Source: Tetmemena sp. SeJ-2015
Lineage: Eukaryota; Ciliophora; Spirotrichea; Sporadotrichida; Oxytrichidae
Assembly: GCA_027382625.1 (NCBI GenBank)
Contig: JAJKFJ010020827.1
Span: forward strand, 1 to 64,000
DNA: 64,000 bases
Direction of reading: 5' to 3'
Made by a program: the position numbers and the translations under genes. How positions within the stretch are numbered: the first letter of the stretch is position 1; each line of letters opens with the position of its first letter. Below the pieces are notes generated by a model, which worked only from the letters and a program-made list of their open reading frames with translations, was not told the DNA's origin and ran no database searches. Positions 44,323 through 56,930 of this stretch are shown piece after piece.

Positions 44323-47300
44323 TCATCTCATTATACTTTTGGCTCTTGCTTCATCCTTTTTTATAGTTCTGAGGGCATTTCCACCTATGTAAAGTTTATT
44401 CTCAGGTCTTTTGTAAACTACTGAAGGACTCAGATGTATATTCTTCTTTTTGAGTTTATGAAAATTGATATCTGCCAAAAATGGACTATAATTAGTTACT
44501 CTTTTAGGGTCACTTTCCACTGCAAGTTCGAACTAAGTTTTATGATGGAGGCCCAACTCCACAGCTCTTTTTTCATCTTTTTCAACCTTATCAACATTAA
44601 GGAATACAAAGTAAAGTAAGTAAATTTAGGGAATATAAATAATAATCAATTTAAGAACCAGCATTATTAGTACTAGTTAATAAATCGTATTACTATCCAA
44701 TGTTTAAGGAATATAAAAGTTGTTCAACAGTTTCTTGCTTCTTCTTATTCTTTAGCGACTTTAAATCTTAAAAGAGGAATTCTATTACGTTATCAATTAC
44801 TTTGACTTTTTCCTGATTCTCTAGGTTCTTGAATTGCGGATCGATCTTTTGAGTCTGAAAGTTACTACTGAAGTACTCATTATAGTCTATCTTTCTCAAC
44901 TTTCGCATGATTTTATGCTTGTCTGAGCAAACCTCATCAACATAGAAAGCAGTCTTCCATCTTAAATAATTTAGTATCAATAAGTAAGAATAATCTTGCA
45001 TTTTTAAGAGGAGTGGTTCCTCTCGTTTTGAAATTAGTCTGAATAAAGTAGCTTAAAGACTCATCGTTAATCAAATCATTCTATCCTTGGTGAAGCCTGA
45101 AAGAGGATTCATTATACTAATTCAAAGAGTTTGAAGAAAAATCTGCTGCATTCCTCTTAGACTTTTCTAGAATGTCTTTTATTTGAGGGTTGAGTCGAGT
45201 TGTTCTATTATCATAGGTGGATGATGATCTGTCGGTCAGCTTAACTTTACGAAGGCCATTTTAATTTGTAACTGAAATAAGAGAGCTGTCATAGGGATTT
45301 TCATTTCAAGAAGAGGAGTAATCTATAGTGCCGAAAATATTAGGGACTCCTTTTTCAATCTTTGGCAGAGAAAGCCTTTTTATAGAGTGCTTGCTACCTG
45401 TCTTATCCATCTCATCATCCTCAGTTTATTCATTAATTTCGCTAGGAGTTCTATTCGGCTAATCGTAGGTCTATAGAGTAGTGTGGTTCTAGTTCCTCAT
45501 ATTCCTTGTGAGCAAGCTGAGTTTGTGATCGTAGATCTAGGTCTAGGAAGAGAAGTCTCCCCTTTGAGAGATGGACCTCAACTTATTCTTTTCAAGAACA
45601 TCCTTATAACAGACACAAAAAATAGAGCATCCTATATTTTCTGCCTAAGAGACTCAGATATGTTGTTGCCTCCGCACAATGGCTTTCTTACGCTTTTTAT
45701 TCCATCTTCCCTTCTCTTATTGCGATTCATTTTGCTAACTTGTCCACTGTTACTCATGCCTGTGCTATTCAAAAAATCGAACTTCTTATCATTCTTCTTG
45801 TCTGGATAAACCTCAGCTATAACAACAGTGAACTTATCTCCACAGGCTACGTCAATACATCTCTTGTTCTCAAAGAAGGAAATCGGACACACACTTAAGC
45901 GTTTCTTACCATCTCCATGGCCCAGACAGCCTTCTTACCCTTATCCCCAACCAAAGAGCCTCCCACCTTTATCTAAAGCCATCACATGAGAAGCACCGCA
46001 GGAAACATAAACGATTTGCTTGTCCTCTATCATAGGGAAAGGAGTTGAGTATTCAATGAAATCATCGAACTTAGGTTTCTCATGCTCTCCTTTACCCCAG
46101 GAAAACAGAGTTCCCGCTTTTACTGCTACACAAGTAATTGTATTTCCACATGAAGCATTCATGATCTGATTATCATCAAAGACGTACTCTATCTTCTTAG
46201 GAGTGAAAAATTTGCATCTTTAATACATAAAGAGTAAACTAGTTTGGATTAGATCTTGAATCTTCATCATGACCTAAGCCTAATCTTCCTGCCTGACCTA
46301 ATCCCCAACTGTAAATTTCACCATCTTAGGTGACTGCCATTGAATGATGAGAGCTACACTAGACATCTACTACTTTCTTTCCGCTGAGTCCTTGAATCAT
46401 CATAGGCCTCCCCCTGTCTTTTTCATCTCCATGCCCAAGTCTTCCATGTTTCGCGAATCCTGTAGAAAATACTCTATGCTTCTTATCGAGAAACAAGCAA
46501 TGGTCAATACCCCAACTTATGGCTTCGAATTCGGTTATATACTCAGTATTGATCTTTCTATGCTTCTTATTTTCATCCAAGAAAGCCTCTAGCAAAACCT
46601 CTGTCCCCTCTTCTTTCTCTCTAGTCTAGACTTCGAATTCAATATTCAGTGGGTCTAGTTAATCTCTGAGAGTAGAGTTAAGTCCAAGCTTGCCTCTCTG
46701 AGTTCCACCCCATACCCACATCCTACCTTGCTTGTTGAAAATAAATTAAAGTATGAAAGCATTTTGAAGGCTGCTGAATTGAAACCAGATGCTGAGATCT
46801 TAGCTATGTTCTGATTTGATTTTTGTCCACTCTCGATATAAATTTAAGTCGGGTGGTCTAAGTGCAAAGTTTTATCTCCCGTTCCTACTTGCCCTTATAA
46901 CCCCTCGCCAAAAGAGAAAACCTCTCCTCTACTATTTAGTAAAAGTGTATGAGAAAGCCCTGCCTCGACTTGTACGAATATTAAATATATCTTATATGAA
47001 TTCAAATTTCTTCGATTCTGTATCCTCATAATCTTCGTATTCATTTTTCGGATCATCAAGAAACTTAAATCTCTCTTTCCCGATCAATTACCTAAAAATT
47101 AAGTTGACTGATTGAGCCTCAATGCCTTAAGATATTTTTTCTTCATTTTAAATAGTGTTTTACTTACGGAGTTTTGAAGCCCTCATATCTAAGCTCTTCA
47201 TCTGTGGACTTTACTTCAAAAGGAGAGGCGATAGCTTTTCCAAAATAGAACACTTGTAGTTCGCTCTTATTGCTATCTGAATTTTAGAGCTTGAGTTGCT

Positions 47301-47325
47301 GTTCAGGCGTTGTAAATTAATCCAT
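44323..47325 (-). CDS. RCC1-repeat protein
   Basis: Minus-strand ATG at 47325 (M-D-Q-F-T-T-P-E; TAA as Gln). The RCC1 beta-propeller repeats are seen as F-S-W-G-K-G-E-H near 46095, L-F-G-W-G near 45945, Y-S-W-G-L-G-Q-A-G-R-L-G-L-G-H near 46270-46320, and W-V-W-G-G-T-Q-R-G-K-L-G-L near 46690-46730. From 45470 to 44323 the chain is charged and Ser/Asn-rich without repeats, ending at TGA 44323-44325. Frame changes near 46200, 46830, 47100 and 45000 show introns or IESs; one near 47150 begins GTAAGT. RCC1 domains act in Ran exchange, ubiquitination or ciliary proteins; which applies is not visible. Confidence 0.82.
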
Positions 47326-47917
47326 TAAATTTTACTTTAAAATTGAATCGAATTTAGATAATGAATCTATTATCAGGATATAAAGAAGTAATAGATTCTA
47401 GAAATGCAAATTGAGAGATCAGGAAAAATGAGATGCTGATATAAGAGAGAATATCTTGACAATAAATATTATTATTTATCAAAATAACAATGATATAACC
47501 ATTTTGAGTATTAAAATTTAGATAAATCTTATTTTATCCAGGTTTACTATTTTTATAATAAAGGAAAAATTTCAAAAATTATTTAATATTTAAAAAGGGA
47601 ATTTTTTTTTGTAATTTTAAATTTTTAAAAATTTAGCAAAAAAATGTACTTCCATAATATCTTTGCTTGATAATTGAAAAAAAATTAAATCTTAACAGTG
47701 TCCTATATTTGACTGAATTTGTTAATAAAGCCTTTGAGAAGTCATATTCCTCATTTTTAAATTAGAAGCTTTAATTCTTTCATAATTTTTAAATGAAAAT
47801 TATTATTTAACTGAAATTTAAAAATGTAAATGGTATTTAAAATTTGAGAATTTTTAAAGGGGGAATAATAAGGGGGTTTTTTTCAAATTTAAATTCTATC
47901 GTATTTAAGTGATTAAA
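47326..47917. other. AT-rich divergent intergenic region
   Basis: Very AT-rich with long homopolymers, lying between the divergent starts of the RCC1 gene and the cyclin gene. Presumably it holds both promoters, but no motif was recognised. Confidence 0.5.
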
Positions 47918-50502
47918 ATGAAGGAAAGCAAATCAACCGCACTTCTTGCTCACCCTCAAATTATTCATTCCACTAAGAACCAAGGCTAGCCAATTAACCA
48001 AGCTGCCATCAATAAACAGCTCCTAGCTTCTTAATGGAAAAAGAAAACCAAAATGCTAAACTTCAGAGAAATCCATCTGGTTTGCTCAAGACCACAAAGG
48101 ACTCGTTCAAAATTTAAAAAATATTTTTATTTTAAAAATTTTAAAAAGGGTTTACTTAATAAAATTAAGGAAAATTAAAAATTAAATTCTTAGTTTTTAA
48201 TTTTTTTCTATTTTGTCCTAGTAACTAAGGCTATTCAACAAATAGAGTTGTTGTGTAGAGCAGTAAACAGTTTAAAAATGCACCCCAGGAACGATAACTT
48301 TTAAAAAACGAATCACAATCGTTTATTCATGCCTACTCCTCGATATCCAAATCGTTCTTATAAGAAGATAGTTTGCCATAGCAATCTTTTCAACAATAGA
48401 ACACAAAAATGATTCAGCCTTACTTTAGCCATTCAAATACGAAATCTACAACTAATTTATGTATCTCTTGTAATTTATTGGGAAGGCCTAAAATAGACTA
48501 ACAAGAAATTTCTCCACAAAAATTCTAACCTTTGAAGTGTATTTATTGCAAAAGAGAAACCGATGTGCTAGAATATGAATGCTCTACTTCTTAATATAAA
48601 ACAAGTCAGGATTCATTCGGCAACTGCTAAAGCTGTGGAACCTTCATAAATCTAACTTCAAATGTTCAATCGATCAAATTATTCCTTAATTTTAATAGAA
48701 GGGTACTGATTTCAAAGTCGATATTCCCATGGATATATTTCTTAAGAACTAACTATCTCGTTAAACTCTTGGAAAATTTTCAATCCCGCTGCTATTTATG
48801 TTAAGAAGAGGAGAGTCATCGTTGATTGGATGTGCGAAATGGGAGAAGATTTGAAATATGACTCAGAGGCAATCCATCACAGTATAGCTATATTTGATGC
48901 GTATTTCTCAATTCCGAATATCGAAGCCCATCTGTTCAGTCTTTCATTCACACAGAACAGATCTTTTGAATAAGTTGTCCAATTATCCCTACTTTATAAT
49001 TCTAAGCAAGAATTAAAGTTGTGAAAGGTTTATTATCTGTAATTTGCATGCTTATCAGTGCAAAATTCTTGGAAAAGACTTACCCTGGAGTTTACAAGCT
49101 AACTCGATAATCCAGTCCCCTTTTACTTATGATGACTTCATCTAAATGGAAAAGGATATTCTTCAAATGCTAAACTGGGATCTTTACTTTGTGACCCCTC
49201 ATTCTCTCATCAGTTATTTCCTTTCACAAGGATTCATTTTTACAAATGATTTAGTAGAATAGAATGGTTAATGGACTTAGTTATCATCATAAGCCCTTCA
49301 AAACGCAAGGAAATTTGCTGAATTCTATTGCGAAATGTGTCTCTAAGAGCATTCTTTCCTGTAGTACGACACTTTCACTCTTGCTTGTGCAATTATCGTA
49401 GCAACTAGGAAGATGATTAAAGTTAAAGAGAAATGGCCAGTTGAGTTATTCTAGATGACAGGAATGAGGAAAAAGGCTTCACAGCTCAAAGATGCGTCAC
49501 CCACATTTTCGAGTTTTATGAGGAGACTTTTCCTGAACATGCTCTAAGTAATCAATAGACAATTCTGCAACTGCTGCCTCTTAAATGGGCTTGTCTTAAT
49601 CAACTTAGCTCAACAGTCAAGTCTCTTCTGAAAAATCTGAGAGAAACACCTCCTCAATCAAGTCATAGACTAAGGCAATAGCTAATCATAATCCTCAAAG
49701 GGAGAAGAATAAAAGGTATGTGAGTTCACAACACCTACAGATGTGGATACTCCATCAAAGGAAGAAATTGATTTGACCAAAGCTTAAAATACCTTAGGAC
49801 AGGCTAACAGTTTTGGGAAAACTATCACCGGTGAGAAGGTCTTGAATGAGAATAAAAGGAAAAGTGGAGGACTAGTGAGTGGTCTCTACTATGCCAGGTT
49901 AAGTAGATGCAATAAAGCAGTTAAAAAGATAAGCTAAGAATTCCAAAGAATTAAAACGAATAGCAAAGTACGCTTACAACAACGAAAATAAGTTAAAGGA
50001 GGTAATTTTTGCTGTTTGGACTTTTTTCTTCTACCTTAAAAAAACCTTTCCCCTAAAAATTTTAAAATTCTATAAAATTTTTTCGTTTGGGGGAGTTTCT
50101 AATGATGACTTGAAGTAATAGGCTATCTCTGGGTAGCTCTAGAGATAGCTAAAAGACTTTGAATCGCTATAGCTCATAAAGAAATCTTTAAAATGGCGAA
50201 AAGCAAATGTAGATAAAAAGATCATAAAGCAGGCAGCAGAATTATTATTTTTCTCTAAATTCCGTAGCAAAAGTAGACACCCTTCTTTCATAGTCAACAA
50301 GTCGGTTGAGAAGCAGAGATTTTTGAGAAACCCCTCAACTTAGAGAGCAAACTTTGCAGTACCTCCTCCTTAAAAACCTGCCCAGAGATGCCGGAAAAAA
50401 GGGGAGAGGAGATGCCTCAAGGATAGCATCCAAAAAATTGGGTTGAAACATGTTAGTCCTTGTAAGATCCGAGATGACTTTCTCAATGAGAGAAGTTTTT
50501 GA
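47918..50502 (+). CDS. Cyclin with N-terminal cysteine-pair motif
   Basis: ATG 47918 (M-K-E-S-K-S-T). After an AT-rich interruption (about 48110-48290) comes a cysteine-rich part: L-C-I-S-C near 48470, K-C-I-Y-C near 48538, and N-C-Q-S-C-G near 48630. The cyclin box follows: K-K-R-R-V-I-V-D-W-M-C-E-M-G near 48815-48845, S-A-K-F-L-E-K-T-Y-P, M-E-K-D-I-L-Q-M-L-N-W-D near 49150, then a second helical repeat to about 49550. A basic Gln-rich tail runs to TGA 50500-50502. If a T-run slip near 50496 is an error, the tail continues open to about 50950. Several IESs/introns are unresolved (for example 48960-49030 and 49990-50100). Regulator of a cyclin-dependent kinase; subtype not assigned. Confidence 0.8.
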
Positions 50503-52059
50503 TTAAAAGGAAATATGTCAATTAGAAGATGAGACTCATCAAGAAATAGGGTTTAAAAACTCCAGAGCTAAAGAGAGGAGATTTAGAAGTAAATTCTAAA
50601 AATAAGGGGAAAAAAAAATAAGTTTAAACGAGGGGGAGTTAAGCAAGGGACAACCAATATCAAGATCAAAAACCTCTCGTATAAAATTTATTTTTCCAAA
50701 AAATCTTAGCCAGGAGTTAAAGAGGAGAAAATCTAGAGTCCGTGAGATAAAAAATAGGGAACCCCAAAAAAACCCCAAAACACAATTCTAGGTAAAACAA
50801 TTTAAGGAGTAAACTCTTTATGACACTTTTTAATATCTATGCCCCCAGCCAAAAATATAAAAATGCAAAATTTCAAGACCCATAAGCTTTAAAAATTTTA
50901 AAAAAAATTATCTTCTTCCTCAAGGCCAAAGTTAGGAGTAAGATAAATAAGGTTTGATAATAATTATTTATCAAAATAAAATTTTTTTGTTTTTATTAAA
51001 TTAAAAAAAATTAAAATTTTTAACTTCCAATTAAAAATTTTTTAAAATTTAAAAATTCAAAATTTAAAATTTTAAACTTAAGGGATCTAAGTAGATGCTA
51101 ATGTAATCTATTTGCATATTTTTTATTTTTTTATGCCAGATCCTCAAGGATTTTTAAAAAAATTTCAAAATTTTTTTAAACCATTGGTCCTTCCAAAAAA
51201 AAATAAAAAAAAAGACATTCGTTTTTATATTGATATTTCATCAAAGTATATTAAGAAATTTTGAAAACTCGCATTGAGACCTTCAGAGTTTGATTTAAGA
51301 GAGAGTTTCCCGACAGAGTTGCTTAATTTAAAGTTTAATTAATGTTAAGAATACACAATTAATCCTAAGTTAAATATAACTTATCCCCTTTAATTTTTAT
51401 TTTAAATAAATCAAATTTTAATTTGCCTAAAAATTTTCATTATAAAAACCTTATTAAAATTTCATCCCCTTTTAAAAAAAAAAAGCTTTCCCATATTTTA
51501 ATCATTAAAATTATTTAAATTTTCAATGAAAAATTTGATACTTAAAAATTAAAAGAAAAATTTTTTATTCCCTTTTTTTTTTAAAAAAGATAAAAAAATA
51601 AAAAAGGCTAAATTTTTTTGGGGAAGAAATTAAAACCTAAAAAAAAAGGTTTTAAAAAAATTTATTTTTTTTTTAAAACATTAAAAGTTTAAAATCAATA
51701 AATGCTCAACTTTTTCATCGAAGCTTCATCTACATATGATAAAATTGTTGAAGCAATTAAAAACCTTATTCTATGCCAAAAAGGATGAATTTTAAATTTA
51801 ATTTTATCTCTCTAAATAATTTAGGGTTAGACAAAAATAAATTATGATATATTCTAAATTTAAGTAGGGAATAACTTTAAAATATAATTTGAAAGAATCT
51901 AATTATTTATCAAATTATAGATGAGAATTTAATGATACTATATTTAAATTCAAATTTAACAAATCCTCCTGCATTTTAAGTGTGCCAAATTTAAAAAAAA
52001 AATTTGATAAAAAATTTAATAAATTTGATCCATTTAAACGATAATTTTGCTACAGTTAG
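50503..52059. other. AT-rich DNA with inflated homopolymer runs
   Basis: The first 450 bp may still be cyclin tail. The rest is extreme AT sequence with runs of 6-13 A or T and C4-G5 blocks. No gene recognised. The density of long homopolymers suggests low consensus quality. Confidence 0.5.
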
Positions 52060-52302
52060 GGAGAGATTGAGATAAAAAAACTATCTATGGAAGATTTTGC
52101 GCAAAACTGAAGTGCGCTTAGGGGGCGAAGAGTTTGAGGATCAATAAAAATTTATTGCACCGAACTTAGAATCGATGGGGAAAGTGAAACCCTAACTCTC
52201 TCTGAAAACCCTTTTCAAATGAAAAGATATGGGGGGCACTCTCAACTTTTTTGCGATGGGGAGTTTGGCATTACTACTGAAAGGGTGACTCATCCATACC
52301 AA
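52060..52302 (+). mobile_element. Solo remnant of the Tc1-like element's right arm
   Basis: Similar in order and direction to 11589-11880: shared GAAGAGTTTGAGGATCAAT, the ACTCTCAAC block, the ATTACTACTGA...GGGTGACT block and the final CCATACC. It has many indels and lacks the transposase. It helps define the outer end of the element. Confidence 0.75.
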
Positions 52303-52370
52303 AAAGTCATAAACTTTTCAATTTCATATAAAAACATAATAATGGCAGAGTGAGCAATTCTTAAGTCACT

Positions 52371-52386
52371 CTCTCTCTCTCTCTCA
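52371..52386. repeat. (CT)n microsatellite
   Basis: About eight CT units in AT-rich sequence. No functional claim. Confidence 0.7.
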
Positions 52387-53010
52387 TAACAAAAAACTCT
52401 ACTCTTTAAATGATAACTAAAGCTCAAAGTGTAAACTATTGGTCTTTTTTTCTTATTTTTGATACATTTTGTGTGTTTTTTCTCTAATTTATATTAGATT
52501 ATCTATAAATTTACTAACAAATGTAGTTTTATAGTTGAGCATTTCGACTGCAAGGAGCCCTTCAATTTTTTAGAAAGATTTAAATTGGTTCGTCTTTGAA
52601 AATACAATACAAAAAAAACAGTTCAGAGAGAATGCTCTTACATTTCTAGTAATGAAAAGTATGGTATTCAATAACTTGAGATAAACTTTAGAATGAAGTG
52701 AAAGCAAGTAAGCAAGATAATAGTGAGAATAAAGATTATGAAGCAAAAAGACATCCAGCAAATGAGTAAAGAAGAGAGTGAGAATTAAAGCGAAATGGAG
52801 GCAAACTCTATTAAGATAGAATTAGCAATTGAAAAAAATTTGTGTATTTATTATTCAAATAATCTCTAGTATTCATCCTATAATAAAGAAATTAATTATA
52901 CTCATCTTATTATCACTTTTTTTTAAATATCATATTGTGGTTTATTAAATTCCTCAAAGCTTAATCTCAAACTAATCTCTTTTATAAATTATTTTAAACA
53001 AAACGAAGCA
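52387..53010. other. AT-rich spacer
   Basis: No gene recognised. It precedes the DUF726-like gene. Confidence 0.45.
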
Positions 53011-56000
53011 ATGGGAGCGCTCTTTAATGAAAGTAATTCTTTAGAATCAAATGAATAAGGGATATAATAGAGACCAGATTCTTCAAATCTTAACGGAAGC
53101 AATTTTTAAAAGCTTCTCTCGTTGAGATTCCTCAAAGATTATAGTTGGAGGAGATAAAATCATATGAATTTTTGGATTAAGAAGTTGGATAGTAAAATTA
53201 AGAAAATAAAATCGTTATGAGATTCAAGTTAATAAAGAGATGCTTTTAGAGATTTCAATATCCAATTTCTTAAATGAACTAGAAAAATCTTTCCCTAAAT
53301 TTACTAATGTGATCAATAGGAAGATCAAAGATTTATTAAATTTTCTTTAAAATATTCCTTAATGATTTGCAAAAGAGTCTTCTTTAAGATTTACCATCAA
53401 AGTTTGAGAGGCTTTTAAACAGCTAAAAAGATTTACCTGAAAACTAATAAGAGTGCGAGGCTTAAGTATAAAAAACGAAACTGCCTCTATATTTAATTTT
53501 AATGAAACTTGAAACTTTGAATCATGTAACCTTTCTTTTGATAAAAAATTTACTGAATTTCATTTTACTCCATCAAATTAATTATTTACTTGTTTAATAA
53601 GTTTAGATGAGATGCTTGCCAGAAGTTAGTAGTATTTTTAAGTATAGCTGAGTTTTACGGGGTGAGAGAGATTCAACTCGAGTAAACAATCCTTAAACTC
53701 TTTTATGGGAAGATTAAGAAATAGATATATAATTAATGCGAAGAATTTGCTCTCTAAACTACTGAATCCATTCTAAAACTGATAAAGCAAAAAAGGAAAA
53801 TTAAATGGTGAGTTTACTAAATAATATTAAGATCTATTTGAAGCACTAAAATTAACAAATTCCCAGATTTTACTTTGTGAGAACTTTCTTGCTTAGAGAT
53901 TGTAAAGTATGCTTATTATTTATTATTATTATTAAGAATTGAGTTTAGATTTAATTCATAGCTTCAATTCACTATTTTGTTTTTAGAAGATAAAGTTGTC
54001 AAGTTCATCATTTTAGAGAGAAAAACGTCCATTTCTGAGAGTTTGAAAAACTCTAGTCCAGAATCTTATTTGGAATATTTGTAAATCCCAGAAAATTTAA
54101 AAGCGTTAACTATTGTAATGAAGAGCATCATAATTGCTAATCTACCTTGCTCAGTTGATCGAAGAAAAGCTATCACAGATTTTTTGAATAAATGCTTAAT
54201 TCACTTTGATCCAGAAATTGTAGCCTCTATTATAGCTTATTTAGTTTAAAATTTTCGGGAATTTATTTAAAATAAGATTGGTTAAAATAATAAATACAAT
54301 ATTCTACTATGAAGTCATTAAAATTAGATCTTAAAGTTTTTTTAATACAAAATGGCATTCGTTTTATTATCTTTGTAATTGTGAAAGCACACATCTCAGC
54401 TACTATTATTATGAGTTAGTTTTTAATGGGGATAATCAACTCTAAGCCATCTCGTAGAGAAGTATAGCAAGCTTTTTAAATCAGAGATCAGTATAATCTA
54501 TTATAGTAGCTTTAATTTTAAGATAGCAACGAACCAATCATCAAATCCATTTGAATTTAAATTAAGCATTGATTTTTTATCATTTTAATTTTAAGGTTTA
54601 TTTGTATTTCCCTTTTAAATCATCTTATTTAAATAATTTATATCTGATTTTTAAGGTTAAATTTTTATAATTTATGAGAATTGAAAACCTTAATCGCAAA
54701 AGAGAATAGCAAAAACCGTTTGCAGTAACTCTAGAACCTCTAGAGATAATTATTTTTTTCCACTTTTTATATTAGACACTCTTCTTCACATTATTATTAT
54801 ATTTCATTTATTTCTATTTTTTTTGTATATATATTAAGGTGCAAGCAGCTGCAATAGAGATCAATAAAATTAGAGCCAAATGTAAGCATAAACTGCTTAA
54901 GTTTCTTTTTTTGACTTTTATTTTCTTTAGGATTGACTTCTAACCAATCTATGAACAAAGAATTCTACTAAATTAAGTCAAAGACTAGCAAAAGGCTATG
55001 ATAGAAGCTCTGAAACGACTCGATATTTAGTAAATAGAAAAAATTACTTGCTTCATTTACCTATCCTCAGGCGAGATGTTTGGTATAGACAGAAAATATA
55101 ATTTCAACAAGCTTAGTTCAGATTTGAGGGATATTAACCCAAACAATTTAATGAAAACAATGAAAGTCTTTCTAGGTTTATTATGTTCAATTTTTCTAAG
55201 GAAATTTATTCAGCATTGTTTCACTAAATGAGCAGGAATAAGCTCTCTTATTTGCTCATAGACCAAGTTGAGAGCTTTATAGCTAAGAAGCAGAGGAAAG
55301 TTTTGAAAAATTCTAATGATCATAAGCTGATCTCCACTTTGTTTGTCATTTCAAAAAGCAACTGCTAAGGGGACATAGATGTAAAAAGATTTTTGATCAA
55401 TGTTCTTAAGAACCCGCTTAAATTTAAAGAGAAGAGAGAGCAATCATTGAGGTACCTATATAAGAATGATTAGCAAATGCTTGAAAAGTATTTGGGTGTT
55501 ATTTTTGTAAATTTATTTTTGTCCAACAAAGAGCTATTGATGAGCTTTCTCGTCTCTCGAATTTGAATGAAAATTAATAGATTCTTTAATGTATACTGAG
55601 AGATTATAGAATCCCAGCGCATAATAATCAAAAGCATATAGTTCTGGCTTTCTCAGGGTTTTTAAGTGAACTTAGGAAAGAATTAAGGAATAAGCTCCTA
55701 AGGGAATACGCAGAGAGCAATTTTTTAGGGCGACCATCTTTGGAGTGCATATCAATTAAAGATGTCACCAGTGGCTTTGATTTGTCTAATCCTTTAAAAC
55801 GAAGGATTTCTCTGGAATGACACATCCTCGTCTCTTTCTTTATGATTTTCTTAACTCTGGGTGGGCAACGTTTAGCTAAAGGCTCGTATTGTTGAAGGTT
55901 AGTCTTAAAGGTGGAAAAATGAAGGATGCCTCCAAATATATTCTTGACACTCTAAGGTATTTTGGAGCATTTACAGTTGACTTAGTGCAAAAAAATGCTA

Positions 56001-56930
56001 GCAGTCAAAATATCATATCCATAATTCTATATTTTGAGCTTCTTAAGCTATCATCCCACCATTATTACTACTAGTAGGCCCCACTATATACAGTGTAAAA
56101 TTTATTTAGGTTCATGAGATCCAACTTGGGGAATAGTATTCTTGTGGCATATCTTCAGGGCTCATCATTACCCATAAGCTCTTCTCTAATCATCAACTTA
56201 TTTACTTCGCAACAAGTCATATTTGAAGGCCGGATTATCACTATACTCCATTCTAAGCCAACTTTATTGCCGTACGACAATACCAAGATTTTAACTTTAA
56301 AATTTAAGTGAGCATACTTTGCTCAGTGATGATTGGAAAAACCTTTTTGAGTATGTAAATGACTTCAATTCTAAGATCTACTGTGTCTAATGGGAATCAG
56401 TTTCTGGTTGGGAAACTTTTCTAGATGGTTTCAAAAATTTGGGTCTACTTTCATTAGAAGTCATCATCAGTGTTTTTGCAAATATATCTAACTTTTAAAT
56501 AATTAAATTGTGTCCTCACTCGTAGTATTACTCCTTAATATTTATCTTTATATTTATTAAAAATTTCCTATCGGATTGATAATCCCATCTTCCATCTTTG
56601 GATCAGGTTCGGATATTGTTAATAGGTTCAGCTATCTATTTAACAAAGCAAAGAATAATGCAAAGCTGACTGGCAAATTTTTAGCAATTTCCCTGGCCCT
56701 TGGATTTCCTTTCATGGATCAAACTGTATCCTGTTGAAAATTTCTTTATTTAATGAGTTTTAGGTTTCATTGCGGAAACTTAAGTGGGTGAAGTTTCCAT
56801 CTGAGGAATGCTAAAAATAAACTAGGTCAAGGATTATCCAAAAACGTAACTATAAAATGGGGCGGCCCAAAGCTGCAAATAAAGCCAAAAATGGGACTAA
56901 GTGGCTAGAAATCATAAAAATAAAAAAAAT
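53011..56930 (+). CDS. DUF726/TMCO4-like alpha/beta hydrolase, copy 1 (3' part eroded)
   Basis: ATG 53011 (M-G-A-L-F-N-E-S-N). Well-preserved exons at 53011-53210, 53240-53470, 54120-54240, 55000-55560, 55600-55820 and 56310-56515. The last encodes I-Y-C-V-Q-W-E-S followed by a Leu-rich helix, as in DUF726. Then K-L-T-G-K-F-L-A-I-S-L-A-L-G-F-P-F-M-D at about 56660-56720. The nucleophile-elbow region that should follow is scrambled by indels: the G-F-S-L-G motif seen in copy 2 reads G-F-I-A-E here. Probably a membrane-associated hydrolase. Either the gene is decaying at its 3' end or its real 3' MDSs lie elsewhere (see copy 2). Confidence 0.65.

Noticed and set aside
50763..50781. CCCCAAAAAAACCCCAAAACAC resembling hypotrich C4A4 telomere repeat
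   Set aside because: Spacing is irregular, only two units are present, and the stretch lies in a TGA-free Lys/Pro/Gln-rich frame that may be the cyclin tail in an A-rich, homopolymer-inflated region. Chance is more likely than a telomere or TBE end.
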